From: G963720515 sp963720515
Lineage (GTDB): Bacteria > Actinomycetota > Thermoleophilia > Gaiellales > Gaiellaceae
DNA: 64,000 bases
Reading direction: 5' to 3'
Assembly: GCA_963720515.1 (NCBI GenBank)
Contig: OY970397.1
Span: forward strand, 1,302,001-1,366,000
The translations under genes and the position numbers were made by a program. Below the pieces are notes generated by a model that searched no databases, was not told where the DNA came from, and saw only the letters and a list, made by a program, of their open reading frames with translations. This document shows, one piece after another, positions 9,639 to 17,427 of the stretch (position 1 is the first letter of the stretch; each line of letters opens with the position of its first letter).

Positions 9639-10544
9639 GCGCGATCCGCGTCGCGAACGCTCCGGTCAGTTTCGGCGCGTTCGAGGAGACGGTCGGGTCG
9701 GGCGAGGTCCCTACCCCGGAGGCCGTGCTGATCGCGATCGCCGGGGCGGGCTACGAGGGCACGGAGCTCGGCCCGCCCGGCTACCTCGGTACGGCCGACG
9801 AGCTGGCGGCGCGGCTCGACCGCCACGCGCTCGCGCTGACCGGCGGCTTCGTGCCGGTCCGGTTCAGCGATGCTCAGGCGCGCGACGAGGATCTGGCCGT
9901 CCTTGCCGAGATCCTCGACCTATTCGAGGCGGTGGGCGCGACGGACGCGACGCCGGTGCTCGCGGACGCGGGCTCGGAGCGGCGCCGGGCCAACCCCGGG
10001 CGCGGCGTGGACGACCGCTCGCTCGGCCTGCACGACGCCGCCTTCCGCCGGCTCGTCGAGGGCGTCGAGCGCGCGCTCGACCTCGCGCGCTCCCGCGGCT
10101 TCGACCCGGTGTTCCACCACCATGCGGGCACGTTCGTCGAGGCGCTGTGGGAGATCGAGCGCCTGCTCGACGCGACCGACGTCGGGCTCCTGCTCGACAC
10201 CGGGCACATCCTCGTCGGCGGGGGCGACCCGCTCGACGCGCTCGTGCGCTGGGGCGACCGGGTCGGCTACGTCCACGTGAAGGACGTCCGGCTCGACGTC
10301 CTGCACAGCGTCGTCACCGAGGGCGCGGACATGATGACCGCCTGGCGGCGCGGGCTCTTCTGCGAGCTCGGCGAGGGCGACGTCGACCTGCCCGGCGTTC
10401 TTCGACGCGCTTCGCGAGCGCGGCTACGACGGCTGGCTCGTCGTGGAGCAGGACCGGATTCTCGAGCCGGGCGAGGGCATCGGGCCGGCCGCCAAGGCGC
10501 AGGGGAGCAACCGCCGCTGGCTCGCCGAGCACGTGGGCATCTGA
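9635..10544 (+). CDS. iolE: Inosose dehydratase-like TIM-barrel protein (IolE-like), one frameshift
   Basis: A xylose-isomerase-like TIM barrel of about 302 residues once the frame is repaired. ELGPPGYL near residue 47, HHHAGTFVE near 165, LLLDTGHI and YVHVKDV fit inosose-2-dehydratase, which makes the substrate of IolD. The frame is lost near 10390, where CTGCCCGG has one C too many; in the next frame FFDALRERGYDGWLVVEQD continues the family to GI and stop at 10544. The uncorrected frame runs on to 10732. GTG 9635 overlaps the iolB stop. Last gene of the operon. Confidence 0.8.
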
Positions 10545-10567
10545 TCCCCGCGGGGCAGGCGCACTGC

Positions 10568-10732
10568 GTGCCGACGCTCGACGAGGTGCGTGAGGAAGCG
10601 AAGGGCTGCCGACGCTGCGATCTCTGGCGCAGCGCGACGCAGACCGTCTTCGGAGAAGGGCCGAGGGGCGCCGCGGCGCTCTCCCGCCGCAGATCGTTTG
10701 TCGGACGAACTTGGGGCGACGTGCCTACGTGA
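10568..10732 (+). pseudogene. 5-prime stub of a family 4-type uracil-DNA glycosylase
   Basis: From GTG 10568 the translation TLDEVREEAKGCRRC and QTVFGEGPRGA is the unmistakable N-terminus of an Fe-S uracil-DNA glycosylase: the CxxC pair supplies two cluster ligands and GEGP leads into the missing catalytic motif. Similarity stops around 10665, after about 33 residues, and the frame ends at 10732 inside the 3-prime end of the M36 peptidase gene on the other strand. The rest of the enzyme is nowhere in the window. This is a truncation, probably by the rearrangement that brought in the M36 gene. Confidence 0.7.
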
Positions 10733-13466
10733 ACATCAGGCTGTAGTTCCCGCTGCCGGTCTTGACGTGGCCGCCGCCCGCCGGGCAGACGGACCCTGGG
10801 TTGCCGGCGAAGAAGAGGCCCTGGCACTTCTTGCACCAGCGCCAGTCGTGCTGCGCCGGGGAGCCCCACGCGTTGAAGATGAGCTTGTAGTTGCCGCTCC
10901 CGGTCTTGACGTGCCCCCCGCCGGCCGGGCACTTCGATCCCGGGTTGCCCGCGAAGTAGAGCCCCTGGCACTTCTTGCACCAGCGCCAGTCCTCCTGCCC
11001 GGGCGCACTCGGCCAGTTCTGGACGAGGTCGTAGTTGCCGCTCCCGGTCTTCACGTGCGTGCCGCCCGCCGGGCAGACCGAACCCGGGTTGCCCGCGAAG
11101 TAAAGCCCCTGGCACTTCTTGCACCAGCGCCAGTTCTGCTGGCCGAGGCTGAGGTCGGCGACGATACCGGTGAGCTGCGCGGCGTTCGACGCGGCCTGCG
11201 GCCCCATGCCGAACTTGACGAAGGCGCTCCAGATGCCCTGCCACGCTCCGGCCCGCTGGTTCTCGTTGATCCGGCCGGCCGCCTTGAGGCCGTCAAGCGC
11301 GAGCAGGATCGCGTCGCGGGCGACGAGGAAGCTCGGGTTCGCGGGCGTCAGCTTGAACCCGTCCATGACGAGCTGGAATCCGAAGTGCCGCGCCGTCCGA
11401 CGGTTCATCTCCATCAGCGTCGCCGCCCAGATCTCGCCGATGTTGTGCGGGTCGCTCCCGTCGTAGCGGCCCGTGCCGAGCTTCCCGAAGTCGTCAGGGA
11501 AGTTGGCGTCGTAGGGGAACTTCCGGATGCCAGCCGTGTTGTTCAGGACCCAGTTGCCGAGGATGACCACGTCGTTGATCGTGCAGGCGACGTAGTCACT
11601 CCAGCCTTCGCCCATCCCGCCGCTCTGGGGATCGTCGAGCGCGTGGGCGTTCATCGGGCCGCCGACGAGCCGGTTCGAGATGCCGTGCGTGAACTCGTGG
11701 TAGACGACCGTCGAGTCGAAGGCGGTGTGCCGGCTCGTCGACGTGACGAGGCCCATGTTCATCGTCGGGCTCGAGCCGTCAACGGGAGTGTCCATGTTCG
11801 CCGTCCCCCAGACGGCACCCGGGTGCGAGCGCGCGTCGACGCGATCGGCCGCCGCCCCGCCGCGGCCGAGGTTGTCCTGCTGGAAGTTGCCGTCGGCCTC
11901 GCGGAACCCGGTCAGGTAGCTGATGTCGTGCATGTAGCAGCAGTAGTAGAAGATGTTCAGGACCTTCTGGTCGTCGCCCGTCGCATTGGCTGGATCGAAG
12001 GTCACGACGCCGTTCGACGTCGTTCCGGTGATCGTCGGACCGGCGGCCCCGAGATGGGCGAAGGTCGAGTTGCCGCTCGCCTGGTTCGTGCCGACCCAGG
12101 TGTCGGGGAACGGCCCGGGCAGGCCCGAGCCGACCTGGAGAAGGGCGTAGTCCCCGCTGCCCGTGGCGTCGTGGCCGCCGCCGGCGGGACATTTCGAGCC
12201 CGGGTTCCCGGCGAAGAAGAGCCCTTGGCACTTCTTGCACCAGCGCCATTCATGCTGGCCGAACGCGAGCGGCGCCTGGTGGATCAGCGTGTAGTCGCCG
12301 CTCCCGGTCTTGACGTGCGCGCCGCCCTTGGGGCATTTCGAGCCGGGATTGCCGGCGAAGTAGAGCCCCTGGCACTTGCTGCACCAGCGCCAGTTCGACT
12401 GGCCGGGGTACGACGGCGCGTTCTGCACCAGCCGGTAGTTGCCGCTCCCGGTCTTGTCGTGTGCGCCGCCCTTGGGGCATTTCGAGCCGGGATTGCCGGC
12501 GAAGTAGAGCCCCTGGCACTTGTGGCACCAGCGCCAGTTCTGCTGCCCGATGGCCGGAAAGATGAGACCGTAGTCCCCGACCGGCCGGGGGAAGTTCGTC
12601 TTTTGCCGAGGCGTGCCGCCGTCGACCCGGTAGACATTCCCGACGGCCGCCACCGTCCGCATAACCTGGTGGCAGTAGAGGATCTCCCCCGAGGTCGCGT
12701 CGACGAGGGTGACGTACTGCCCCGCGTACTCGGGCATTGTCAGGAGGACCTCCCACGCAAGGTCGACCCGGTCGCCGCGCGGGAACCACGTGAGGTGCGC
12801 CTTGATCTCGGCGCCGAACGGCCCGGGGTCGAGCGTCGTCGGACGCTCGGGCACGCTCGTGAAGGCCGCCCTAACCTTCGGCTTGAAGCCCTTGATGTCG
12901 ACCTTAGGCGGCCGGAGCGGCTCGCCGAACTGGTCGACCGCGCGCCGCTCGTCCGCGTCCGGCGTCGCCACGTACTTCGCGGCGCGCACGACGGCGTCCT
13001 CGGCGCGAAGCACCCGCGTTGCGGACGGCTCGGCTCCCACCGCCACCGGGCTTCCGATGGCGTCGATGATCGAGCCGTCCGGGGCGAACCGCACGGTCGT
13101 GGCGGCCTGGAAGATCGGGATGCCGCGATACCTCTGCTGGAGGTTGACGGCGTGCTGGCCACTACTCGTCGACTGGACAACCGGGTCCGCGAGGAACTCC
13201 GGCGCCTGGTCGACGAGGCCGAAGGCGGGCGCGACCGCCTGGACGTGCTGCAGCGCCCGCCCGATGTAGTCGTCGCCCGCCGCCGGCGCCGCGACGGAGA
13301 CGACGGCGGCGGCATTGCCGGTCGTGGCGTCGACCTTCGCCACCTCGACCCGTTGGATCCCCGGCAGAGTCTCCGACACGTCGGCGGCCGCGGCCCGCAG
13401 GGCCTCCGTCCGCGCCGGCGTCGCCCGGCTGACTCCGAAATCGCGCACGTCGAGCTCGCGGCTCAT
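10725..13466 (-). CDS. M36 (fungalysin-type) metallopeptidase with six CxxC-C-H repeats
   Basis: A 913-residue protein. Residues about 80-125 resemble an FTP propeptide. The zinc site HEFTHGISNRL is near residue 589, and GMGEGWSDY carries the third ligand; both are typical of M36 peptidases. Three copies of a 48-residue repeat lie between propeptide and catalytic domain (about 306-449) and three more form the C-terminus (about 773-913). Each repeat reads WRWCxKCQGLxFAGNPGSxC, then a conserved GGxH and TGSGxY. ATG 13466 follows GGGAGGGAG. Oddly, no signal peptide is present, although the family is normally exported. Upstream sits a 42-codon ORF whose TGA overlaps this ATG. Regulated by a good sigma-70-like promoter at 13615-13644. 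Confidence 0.92.
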   Translation of the reverse strand: MSRELDVRDFGVSRATPARTEALRAAAADVSETLPGIQRVEVAKVDATTGNAAAVVSVAAPAAGDDYIGRALQHVQAVAPAFGLVDQAPEFLADPVVQSTSSGQHAVNLQQRYRGIPIFQAATTVRFAPDGSIIDAIGSPVAVGAEPSATRVLRAEDAVVRAAKYVATPDADERRAVDQFGEPLRPPKVDIKGFKPKVRAAFTSVPERPTTLDPGPFGAEIKAHLTWFPRGDRVDLAWEVLLTMPEYAGQYVTLVDATSGEILYCHQVMRTVAAVGNVYRVDGGTPRQKTNFPRPVGDYGLIFPAIGQQNWRWCHKCQGLYFAGNPGSKCPKGGAHDKTGSGNYRLVQNAPSYPGQSNWRWCSKCQGLYFAGNPGSKCPKGGAHVKTGSGDYTLIHQAPLAFGQHEWRWCKKCQGLFFAGNPGSKCPAGGGHDATGSGDYALLQVGSGLPGPFPDTWVGTNQASGNSTFAHLGAAGPTITGTTSNGVVTFDPANATGDDQKVLNIFYYCCYMHDISYLTGFREADGNFQQDNLGRGGAAADRVDARSHPGAVWGTANMDTPVDGSSPTMNMGLVTSTSRHTAFDSTVVYHEFTHGISNRLVGGPMNAHALDDPQSGGMGEGWSDYVACTINDVVILGNWVLNNTAGIRKFPYDANFPDDFGKLGTGRYDGSDPHNIGEIWAATLMEMNRRTARHFGFQLVMDGFKLTPANPSFLVARDAILLALDGLKAAGRINENQRAGAWQGIWSAFVKFGMGPQAASNAAQLTGIVADLSLGQQNWRWCKKCQGLYFAGNPGSVCPAGGTHVKTGSGNYDLVQNWPSAPGQEDWRWCKKCQGLYFAGNPGSKCPAGGGHVKTGSGNYKLIFNAWGSPAQHDWRWCKKCQGLFFAGNPGSVCPAGGGHVKTGSGNYSLMFT
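10728..11141 (-). repeat. C-terminal block of three 48-residue CxxC-x12-C-x5-H repeats
   Basis: Three tandem repeats of about 144 bp encode W-x-W-C-x2-C, a spacer of 12, Cys, five residues, His, then TGSG-x-Y. The Cys and His spacing looks like a small zinc- or other metal-binding knuckle. They match block 12139-12545 nearly word for word at the protein level. Confidence 0.85.
12139..12545 (-). repeat. Internal block of three 48-residue CxxC-x12-C-x5-H repeats
   Basis: Three tandem 144-bp repeats with exact period, inserted between the propeptide-like region and the catalytic domain of the M36 peptidase. Copies differ mainly at the residue before the third Cys and in a variable 8-10 residue linker. 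Intragenic duplication and recombination between the two blocks would be easy. Confidence 0.85.
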
Positions 13467-13591
13467 GGTCTCCCTCCCGTCCACGTAGGTCGCCCGCACC
13501 GAAGGCCGGCGTCGGGACGCCCGGATCCGGCACGAGCCGATCGGGCAAGCAGGCCGCAGAAACTCGCAGACGCAACGCGCAGTCGCGTCAC
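13463..13591 (-). CDS. 42-residue leader ORF coupled to the M36 peptidase
   Basis: GTG 13591 sits 5 bases after a strong AAGGAGGAG ribosome-binding site, better than most in this window, and just downstream of a TTGACA-N18-CATAAT promoter. The product (VTRLRVASASFCGLLARSAR...) is Arg- and Gly-rich with no known domain; its TGA overlaps the ATG of the M36 gene (ATGA). It could be a leader peptide that couples translation, or the remains of a signal peptide shifted out of frame: an N-terminal Arg and a short hydrophobic run are present, though weak. Confidence 0.45.
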   Translation of the reverse strand: MTRLRVASASFCGLLARSARAGSGRPDAGLRCGRPTWTGGRP

Positions 13592-13614
13592 GTGCCTCCT
13601 CCTTATCGCCCGCG

Positions 13615-13644
13615 ATTATGCGCTTCGGCACAAGTCCGTGTCAA
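13615..13644 (-). promoter_or_regulatory. Sigma-70-type promoter for leader ORF and M36 peptidase
   Basis: On the minus strand TTGACA (13639-13644) is followed after 18 bases by CATAAT (13615-13620), close to consensus and rare in such GC-rich DNA. It lies 24 bases before the GTG of the leader ORF. Confidence 0.6.
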
Positions 13645-13762
13645 CGGGCGTGCCGCCTGCAGGCACCCGCGGCGGCGCGCCGGCGGTCGACGTACCATCG
13701 CGGGCGCAGGCGCCTTGTGCTCGACGATCAGGAGCGGGAGAACGGCGAGCGTGCCGACGGAG

Positions 13763-13793
13763 CTCGGAAGCCGCTTGTCAAGCGGCTTCCGAG
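13763..13793 (-). terminator. 14-bp hairpin downstream of tRNA-Ser(CGA)
   Basis: CTCGGAAGCCGCTT and its exact complement flank a 3-base loop, starting five bases beyond the tRNA discriminator position on the minus strand. No T-run follows. It separates the tRNA from the M36 promoter. Confidence 0.7.
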
Positions 13794-13798
13794 AGAGG

Positions 13799-13886
13799 CG
13801 GAGGGGAGGGATTCGAACCCTCGAGGGGCCTAACGACCCCTGGCGATTTTCGAGACCGCCGCATTCGTCGGCTCTGCCGTCCCTCC
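13799..13886 (-). tRNA. tRNA-Ser (anticodon CGA)
   Basis: On the minus strand the gene starts GGAGGGA, has a GCA/TGC D stem, anticodon arm GCGGT-CTCGAAA-ATCGC (anticodon CGA, reading UCG), a long class II variable arm with GGGG/CCCC stem, and T arm GAGGG-TTCGAAT-CCCTC. The acceptor 3-prime strand reads CCCTCC then G: one base short of pairing with GGAGGGA unless the stem slides to CGGAGGG, which would leave C as discriminator. CCA is not encoded. Either a one-base deletion in a C-rich run or an unusual acceptor stem. Confidence 0.85.
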
Positions 13887-13887
13887 G

Positions 13888-14293
13888 AGCCGGCGAATGC
13901 CCGCCCGCCGAGGACTCGGGCAGGCCGGCGTGCCCAAACACTTTGGTGTACACATCACGCCGAACCTCACCACGAGCGTCGCGATCACTCTTGGCTTTCT
14001 CTAGGGCGAAAGACATTCGTGTGGATCTCGTTCAGAGGCGCACACAAGGCATGGTGCGGACCAGGCGACTCCCCGGACTCCCGCACGCTGGGGGCTGGCG
14101 GCCGGTCATGGCGCCGGGACGAGCTCGCCGAATGGTCGGAAGGCGCACGTTGAGTGCTCATCTCGTGCGAGGAACCGTGGCGCACCCGTCGCTCAAGCGC
14201 CTCTTAGGCGGCTCATGAGGCGGAAATGAGGCCCACGACCCATGGTCGGACCGCCCGCATTCGGGGACGCTGGGAGCGAGAGAAGGAGAAGCG
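13888..14293 (+). other. Gene-free stretch between tRNA-Ser and the stress island
   Basis: About 400 bases in which I see no convincing coding region on either strand. Its right end holds the likely promoter of the SemiSWEET-like gene, including ATGGTCGG at 14242, a word that recurs before two universal stress protein genes, and AGAAGGAGAAG as ribosome-binding site at about 14281-14291. No integrase or direct repeat of the tRNA was found. Confidence 0.5.
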
Positions 14294-15019
14294 ATGCCGT
14301 CCGTCTTTGAGGCGCTTGGTCTACTCGGAATCGCGATCTCGGTGCTGGCCTACGTGCCCCAGGTCGTGCACCTGGGCAAGGAGCACTGTTCAGCGGGTAT
14401 CAGCCGGCGTGCCTGGGCGATGTGGCTTGTGAGCGGGCTACTCATCGGCGCGCTCGCCATCCATCGGCGCGACCCAGTGTTCATTTCACTTCAGGCCGCC
14501 AATCTGTCGTCCACCGCCGTGATCCTGATGCTGTCGTGGCGCTACCGCGGGATGCTCTGTGCCGTGCACGCGCACGCCGGTATCCCGTCACGATCGCGTG
14601 CGCGTGGCGCGTCACGGGTGCGACGCGCGTTCGCGCAGCACCCACCGATCGAGATCGATCGGTTACCTGCCTGCGAGCCCGAAGTCGAACCGGACAATGC
14701 CGCCGGCGGACTCGCTCCGAGCCGCCTGAGCCGAGGCCGAAGCGGACGATGCCGCCGGTGGCGTTCTCAATCGCCCACATCACCACTCGCGCCGACGTCC
14801 TCGGCTGCAGGGACGACGACCACTGGGCACGTTGCGCGCCGGGAGACGTCGGCCGAGATGCTCTCAATCAAGGACGAGTTCGGCCCGGTCGAGCCGACCA
14901 CGAGCAAGCTCGCTCGCTCTTCGACTGTCGCCGCGACCAAGCGATCGGCGGGGTGGCCGACGTCCACCACCCAGTGCGCACCGCAATCAGCGTCGGTCGC
15001 ATCCGCCACAAGTCGCTGA
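14294..15019 (+). CDS. SemiSWEET-like PQ-loop membrane protein, C-terminal end uncertain
   Basis: The first 95-100 residues (14294 to about 14590) form a PQ-loop protein: a first hydrophobic helix, then AYVPQVVHLGKEHCSAGISR with the PQ turn, WAMWLVSGLLIGALA and a third helix ending in SWRYRG. SemiSWEETs are small sugar transporters that work as dimers of three-helix units, and the length fits. After residue 100 the open frame continues 140 residues through Arg/Ser-rich sequence antisense to the next gene, which is unlikely to be real protein; the true stop was probably lost by an indel near 14590. ATG 14294 has a purine-rich ribosome-binding site. Confidence 0.6.
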   Translation: MPSVFEALGLLGIAISVLAYVPQVVHLGKEHCSAGISRRAWAMWLVSGLLIGALAIHRRDPVFISLQAANLSSTAVILMLSWRYRGMLCAVHAHAGIPSRSRARGASRVRRAFAQHPPIEIDRLPACEPEVEPDNAAGGLAPSRLSRGRSGRCRRWRSQSPTSPLAPTSSAAGTTTTGHVARRETSAEMLSIKDEFGPVEPTTSKLARSSTVAATKRSAGWPTSTTQCAPQSASVASATSR

Positions 15020-15180
15020 AGGCGCTTCGCCACGTCGACCTTCACATAGTCCGAACGCGACTCGAGGACGTGCATGAACACGAGACGCATCCCCAGGCGG
15101 GCGCTCAACCCGCGGGCGATGCGCGCCGCCTCCTTCGCAGATTCCGAGTCGTCGACGCCGCAGATGATCGGCCCCGCCAT
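14767..15180 (-). CDS. Universal stress protein (UspA family)
   Basis: A 137-residue single-domain Usp. The N-terminus PIICGVDDSESAKEAARIA carries the first nucleotide-loop Asp, and the C-terminal part LLVVGSTGPNSSL is the GxxG region, degenerate relative to the ATP-binding consensus GxRGxG, followed by VSRRATCPVVVVP. AGGAGG lies 5 bases before ATG 15180. A motif shared with other island promoters lies at 15234-15257. Role beyond stress tolerance cannot be read from the sequence. Confidence 0.9.
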   Translation of the reverse strand: MAGPIICGVDDSESAKEAARIARGLSARLGMRLVFMHVLESRSDYVKVDVAKRLQRLVADATDADCGAHWVVDVGHPADRLVAATVEERASLLVVGSTGPNSSLIESISADVSRRATCPVVVVPAAEDVGASGDVGD

Positions 15181-15303
15181 CAGATTCCTCCTCTAGATCG
15201 CATTTCCAAGGAGCTTCGCCCGCGCTGGGTTCGGCCGCTATCCGGCCCTCACCCCATCCGAGGGGAGCCGACCCTCCAAACTTGCAATGGCGCGGCGTGC
15301 GAT

Positions 15304-16040
15304 CTACGCGGAGCCGGGCCGGATTTGCAGCGGCGGCCGGCGGCCATGGACTGACACATACCGAACGCCGTGGCGGCCCGCGGTCATCTTTCTTCGGCGG
15401 CCCTTCGCGATGATCAGCGCCTCCCCAAGGCGCGACCTCAGATGTCTCGCCGTCGACCTCGGACTGCGACCGAGCCGGCGACTACGACCATCAGGACGTC
15501 GCGTTCCTCGTTGACGTGCTCCGGAGGCCCCTCGCCCGGACCCCAGACAAGTAGCGTCGCGTTCAGGTCGTCTGACGCGGCACCCCAGGCGGGGCCGCGC
15601 GTGGCCCCGCCGAACGCGGGGTCTTCTCGAGACGCAAGATCGACCTCGATCTCGCCTGCGGCGAGACGTTCGATCAACGGGAAGAGATCCCGCTCCTCGA
15701 AGCGCACGTGCGCCGTGAGCAGGTCCGCGAGCTCCTCCATCACCTCGGTCACCGTCCACCCGCCCCGTCGCAGCACCGCCGCAAGAGCGTGCAACCGCTG
15801 GTGCTCGAGCAGAGCCCGGACTACGAGAGGCTCAGCGTCCTCGAAACCGACGACAAGGGGGAACAGAAGCTCCTCCTCGTCACGGAAGTGGGGAACAGTG
15901 TGCTCGTCGAAGAAGTCCAGGAAGGCCGCTGCGCCCATCGCTGCATCAGGGCCGCCGGCGCCGCTACGGAGGCGCCGAGCCGCAACCAACGTCTGATGGT
16001 GATCGTGCGAGAGCGACACAAGGGCGGGATGCCGTCTCAT
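15304..16040 (-). CDS. Hemerythrin-cupin fusion protein, frameshifted in the cupin part
   Basis: Residues 1-125 are a hemerythrin-like four-helix domain with diiron His/Glu ligands in HDHHQ, HTVPHFRDEEELLFP, HQRLH and HVRFEERDLFPLIE. A cupin-like domain follows: LNATLLVWGPGEGPPEHVNEERDVL supplies the metal-site His, and the family would continue VDGETSEVAPW, ALIIAKGRRRKM and YVSVHGRRPPL. These last parts lie in other frames, so one base too many is present near 15475 and another near 15430; without repair the protein ends at 15438. Probably senses or buffers oxygen, iron or NO, as inferred from the hemerythrin part. Confidence 0.75.
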
Positions 16041-16046
16041 CGTCTT

Positions 16047-16511
16047 CTAGGTGACGCCGTGCGGCACGACCAGGACCGGGCAGCGGGAAACGCCCACGAG
16101 GCTATACGAGACACTGCCGAGGAACGCCGCTCGAAAGGCGCCGCGCCCACGGGAGCCGACAACGATCAGCTCGGCGCCTACCTCATCGGCCAGGTCGGAA
16201 AGACCCTCGGCCGGCACTCCTCCAGAGATGACACGATGCTCGGCTTCTAGGGCGCCCGCCGCTCGAGCTACCTCCTCCACCAGATCCTCGGCCGAGTCCT
16301 GTTGCGAACTCCGCAACTCCTCGACGCTCAACGAACCGGGCATGCCAACCCCGCCATACGGCGCGGCGCCGACATACGTGCGGTGCAACGGATCCGCGAC
16401 GTAGGCGACGACGAGCCTTGACCCAAGCCGTTCTGCAAGCTCAGCGGCAACGCGAAGCGCCGCCTTCGAGTCAGACGAACCGTCGACGCCACACACGATC
16501 GACTTGTCCAT
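16047..16511 (-). CDS. Universal stress protein (UspA family)
   Basis: A 154-residue Usp with intact ATP-loop signature: VCGVDGSSDSKAAL at the N-terminus and VVGSRGRGAFRAAFLGSVS near residue 125, which fits the GxxGxG(9)GS motif. ATG 16511 is chosen over 16523 because GGAGGAGG sits between them at proper spacing. It directly follows a methyltransferase gene on the same strand and lies six bases before the hemerythrin gene, so the three probably form one transcript. Confidence 0.9.
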   Translation of the reverse strand: MDKSIVCGVDGSSDSKAALRVAAELAERLGSRLVVAYVADPLHRTYVGAAPYGGVGMPGSLSVEELRSSQQDSAEDLVEEVARAAGALEAEHRVISGGVPAEGLSDLADEVGAELIVVGSRGRGAFRAAFLGSVSYSLVGVSRCPVLVVPHGVT

Positions 16512-16626
16512 TTCCTCCTCCATTTCTGTCCCTCACAGCATCGACGTCGCAGGGCTGCCCGACCATCCGGGCGCGGCCCCATTTCGACCCTGCGGCGATC
16601 AACAGCGCCGAGGCGTTGAGCTGTCG

Positions 16627-17221
16627 TCAGGCGGCGAGACCGCTGAGCTCGGCCGACTCGTCCCAGCCGTCGAGGGCAGCTCTGAGCGCCGGCAGCTCGG
16701 GGAGCGTGTGCAAGAACGGTCCGCCCGTGAAGTTGCAATGCGAGGAGGCCGCAGGCCGTGAGCCGGCCGGCCGCCGCGTCAACCAGGCGCCTATACGCTC
16801 CGAGCCCGTCGCCCTCGGCGAACACGGCCGCGAAAGGCTCGTCGCGGAGTTCAGGATGGTCGGCCGCGCTCGCAACCGGGAGGTACGGGAGGTTCGCGAC
16901 GATCAGGTCGAACCGACCCGCCACAGGATCGAGCAGATCGCCCTGACGCACGAAGATGCGCTTTCCGAGGCGGTGGCGGCGCACGTTGGCGCGCGCCAGG
17001 GCAATGGCGCAGCGGTTGATGTCGGTCGCCCAGACCTCGGCGTTCGGACACGCGGACGCGATGGCGATGGCGATCGCGCCCGAGCCGGTGCCGACGTCCA
17101 CGACCCGCGCATGTCGATTGCCGAGGTGGGAAGCGGCCGCGGCGACGAGCTGCTCACTAGTCGCGCGCGGGACCATCACCTTGCCCGGTGCGCTCAGCAG
17201 GGCGAGACCGTTGAAGTTCAT
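16627..17221 (-). CDS. HemK/PrmC-like methyltransferase, N-terminally short, one frameshift
   Basis: A class I SAM-dependent methyltransferase with RVVDVGTGSGAIAIAIA (motif I), ATDINRCA and the substrate motif IVANLPYLPV, an NLPY variant of the NPPY loop that binds the target Gln in release-factor methylases. The usual N-terminal helical domain is absent, starting near VPRATSEQL. Frame is lost at about 16700, where a C-run has one base too many; the continuation PELPALRAALDGW ends at 16627. ATG 17221, or GTG 17242, is the start. A promoter motif shared in the island lies at 17252-17275. A non-release-factor substrate is possible. Confidence 0.75.
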
Positions 17222-17427
17222 CACGGCGAGCTTCGCCTGCACCAGGCGCGGCCGCTATCGGGCCTGACCCCCCATTGCCGGCCTGGCAGGCCCACAATGC
17301 CGTCTGTCGTTCGCGGCATGTTGGGCCGCTTCCGGGTGCGAACAGCGCCTAACGAGATGAGGCCTGACCCCCATGGCGGTGGCAGAGCCACTGCGCCAAG
17401 CTAAGCCCAGCATGCGAAAGAGGTGTC

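Noticed and set aside
10590..14153. 1187-codon plus-strand frame
   Set aside because: It is antisense to the M36 peptidase and to tRNA-Ser and shows no domain.
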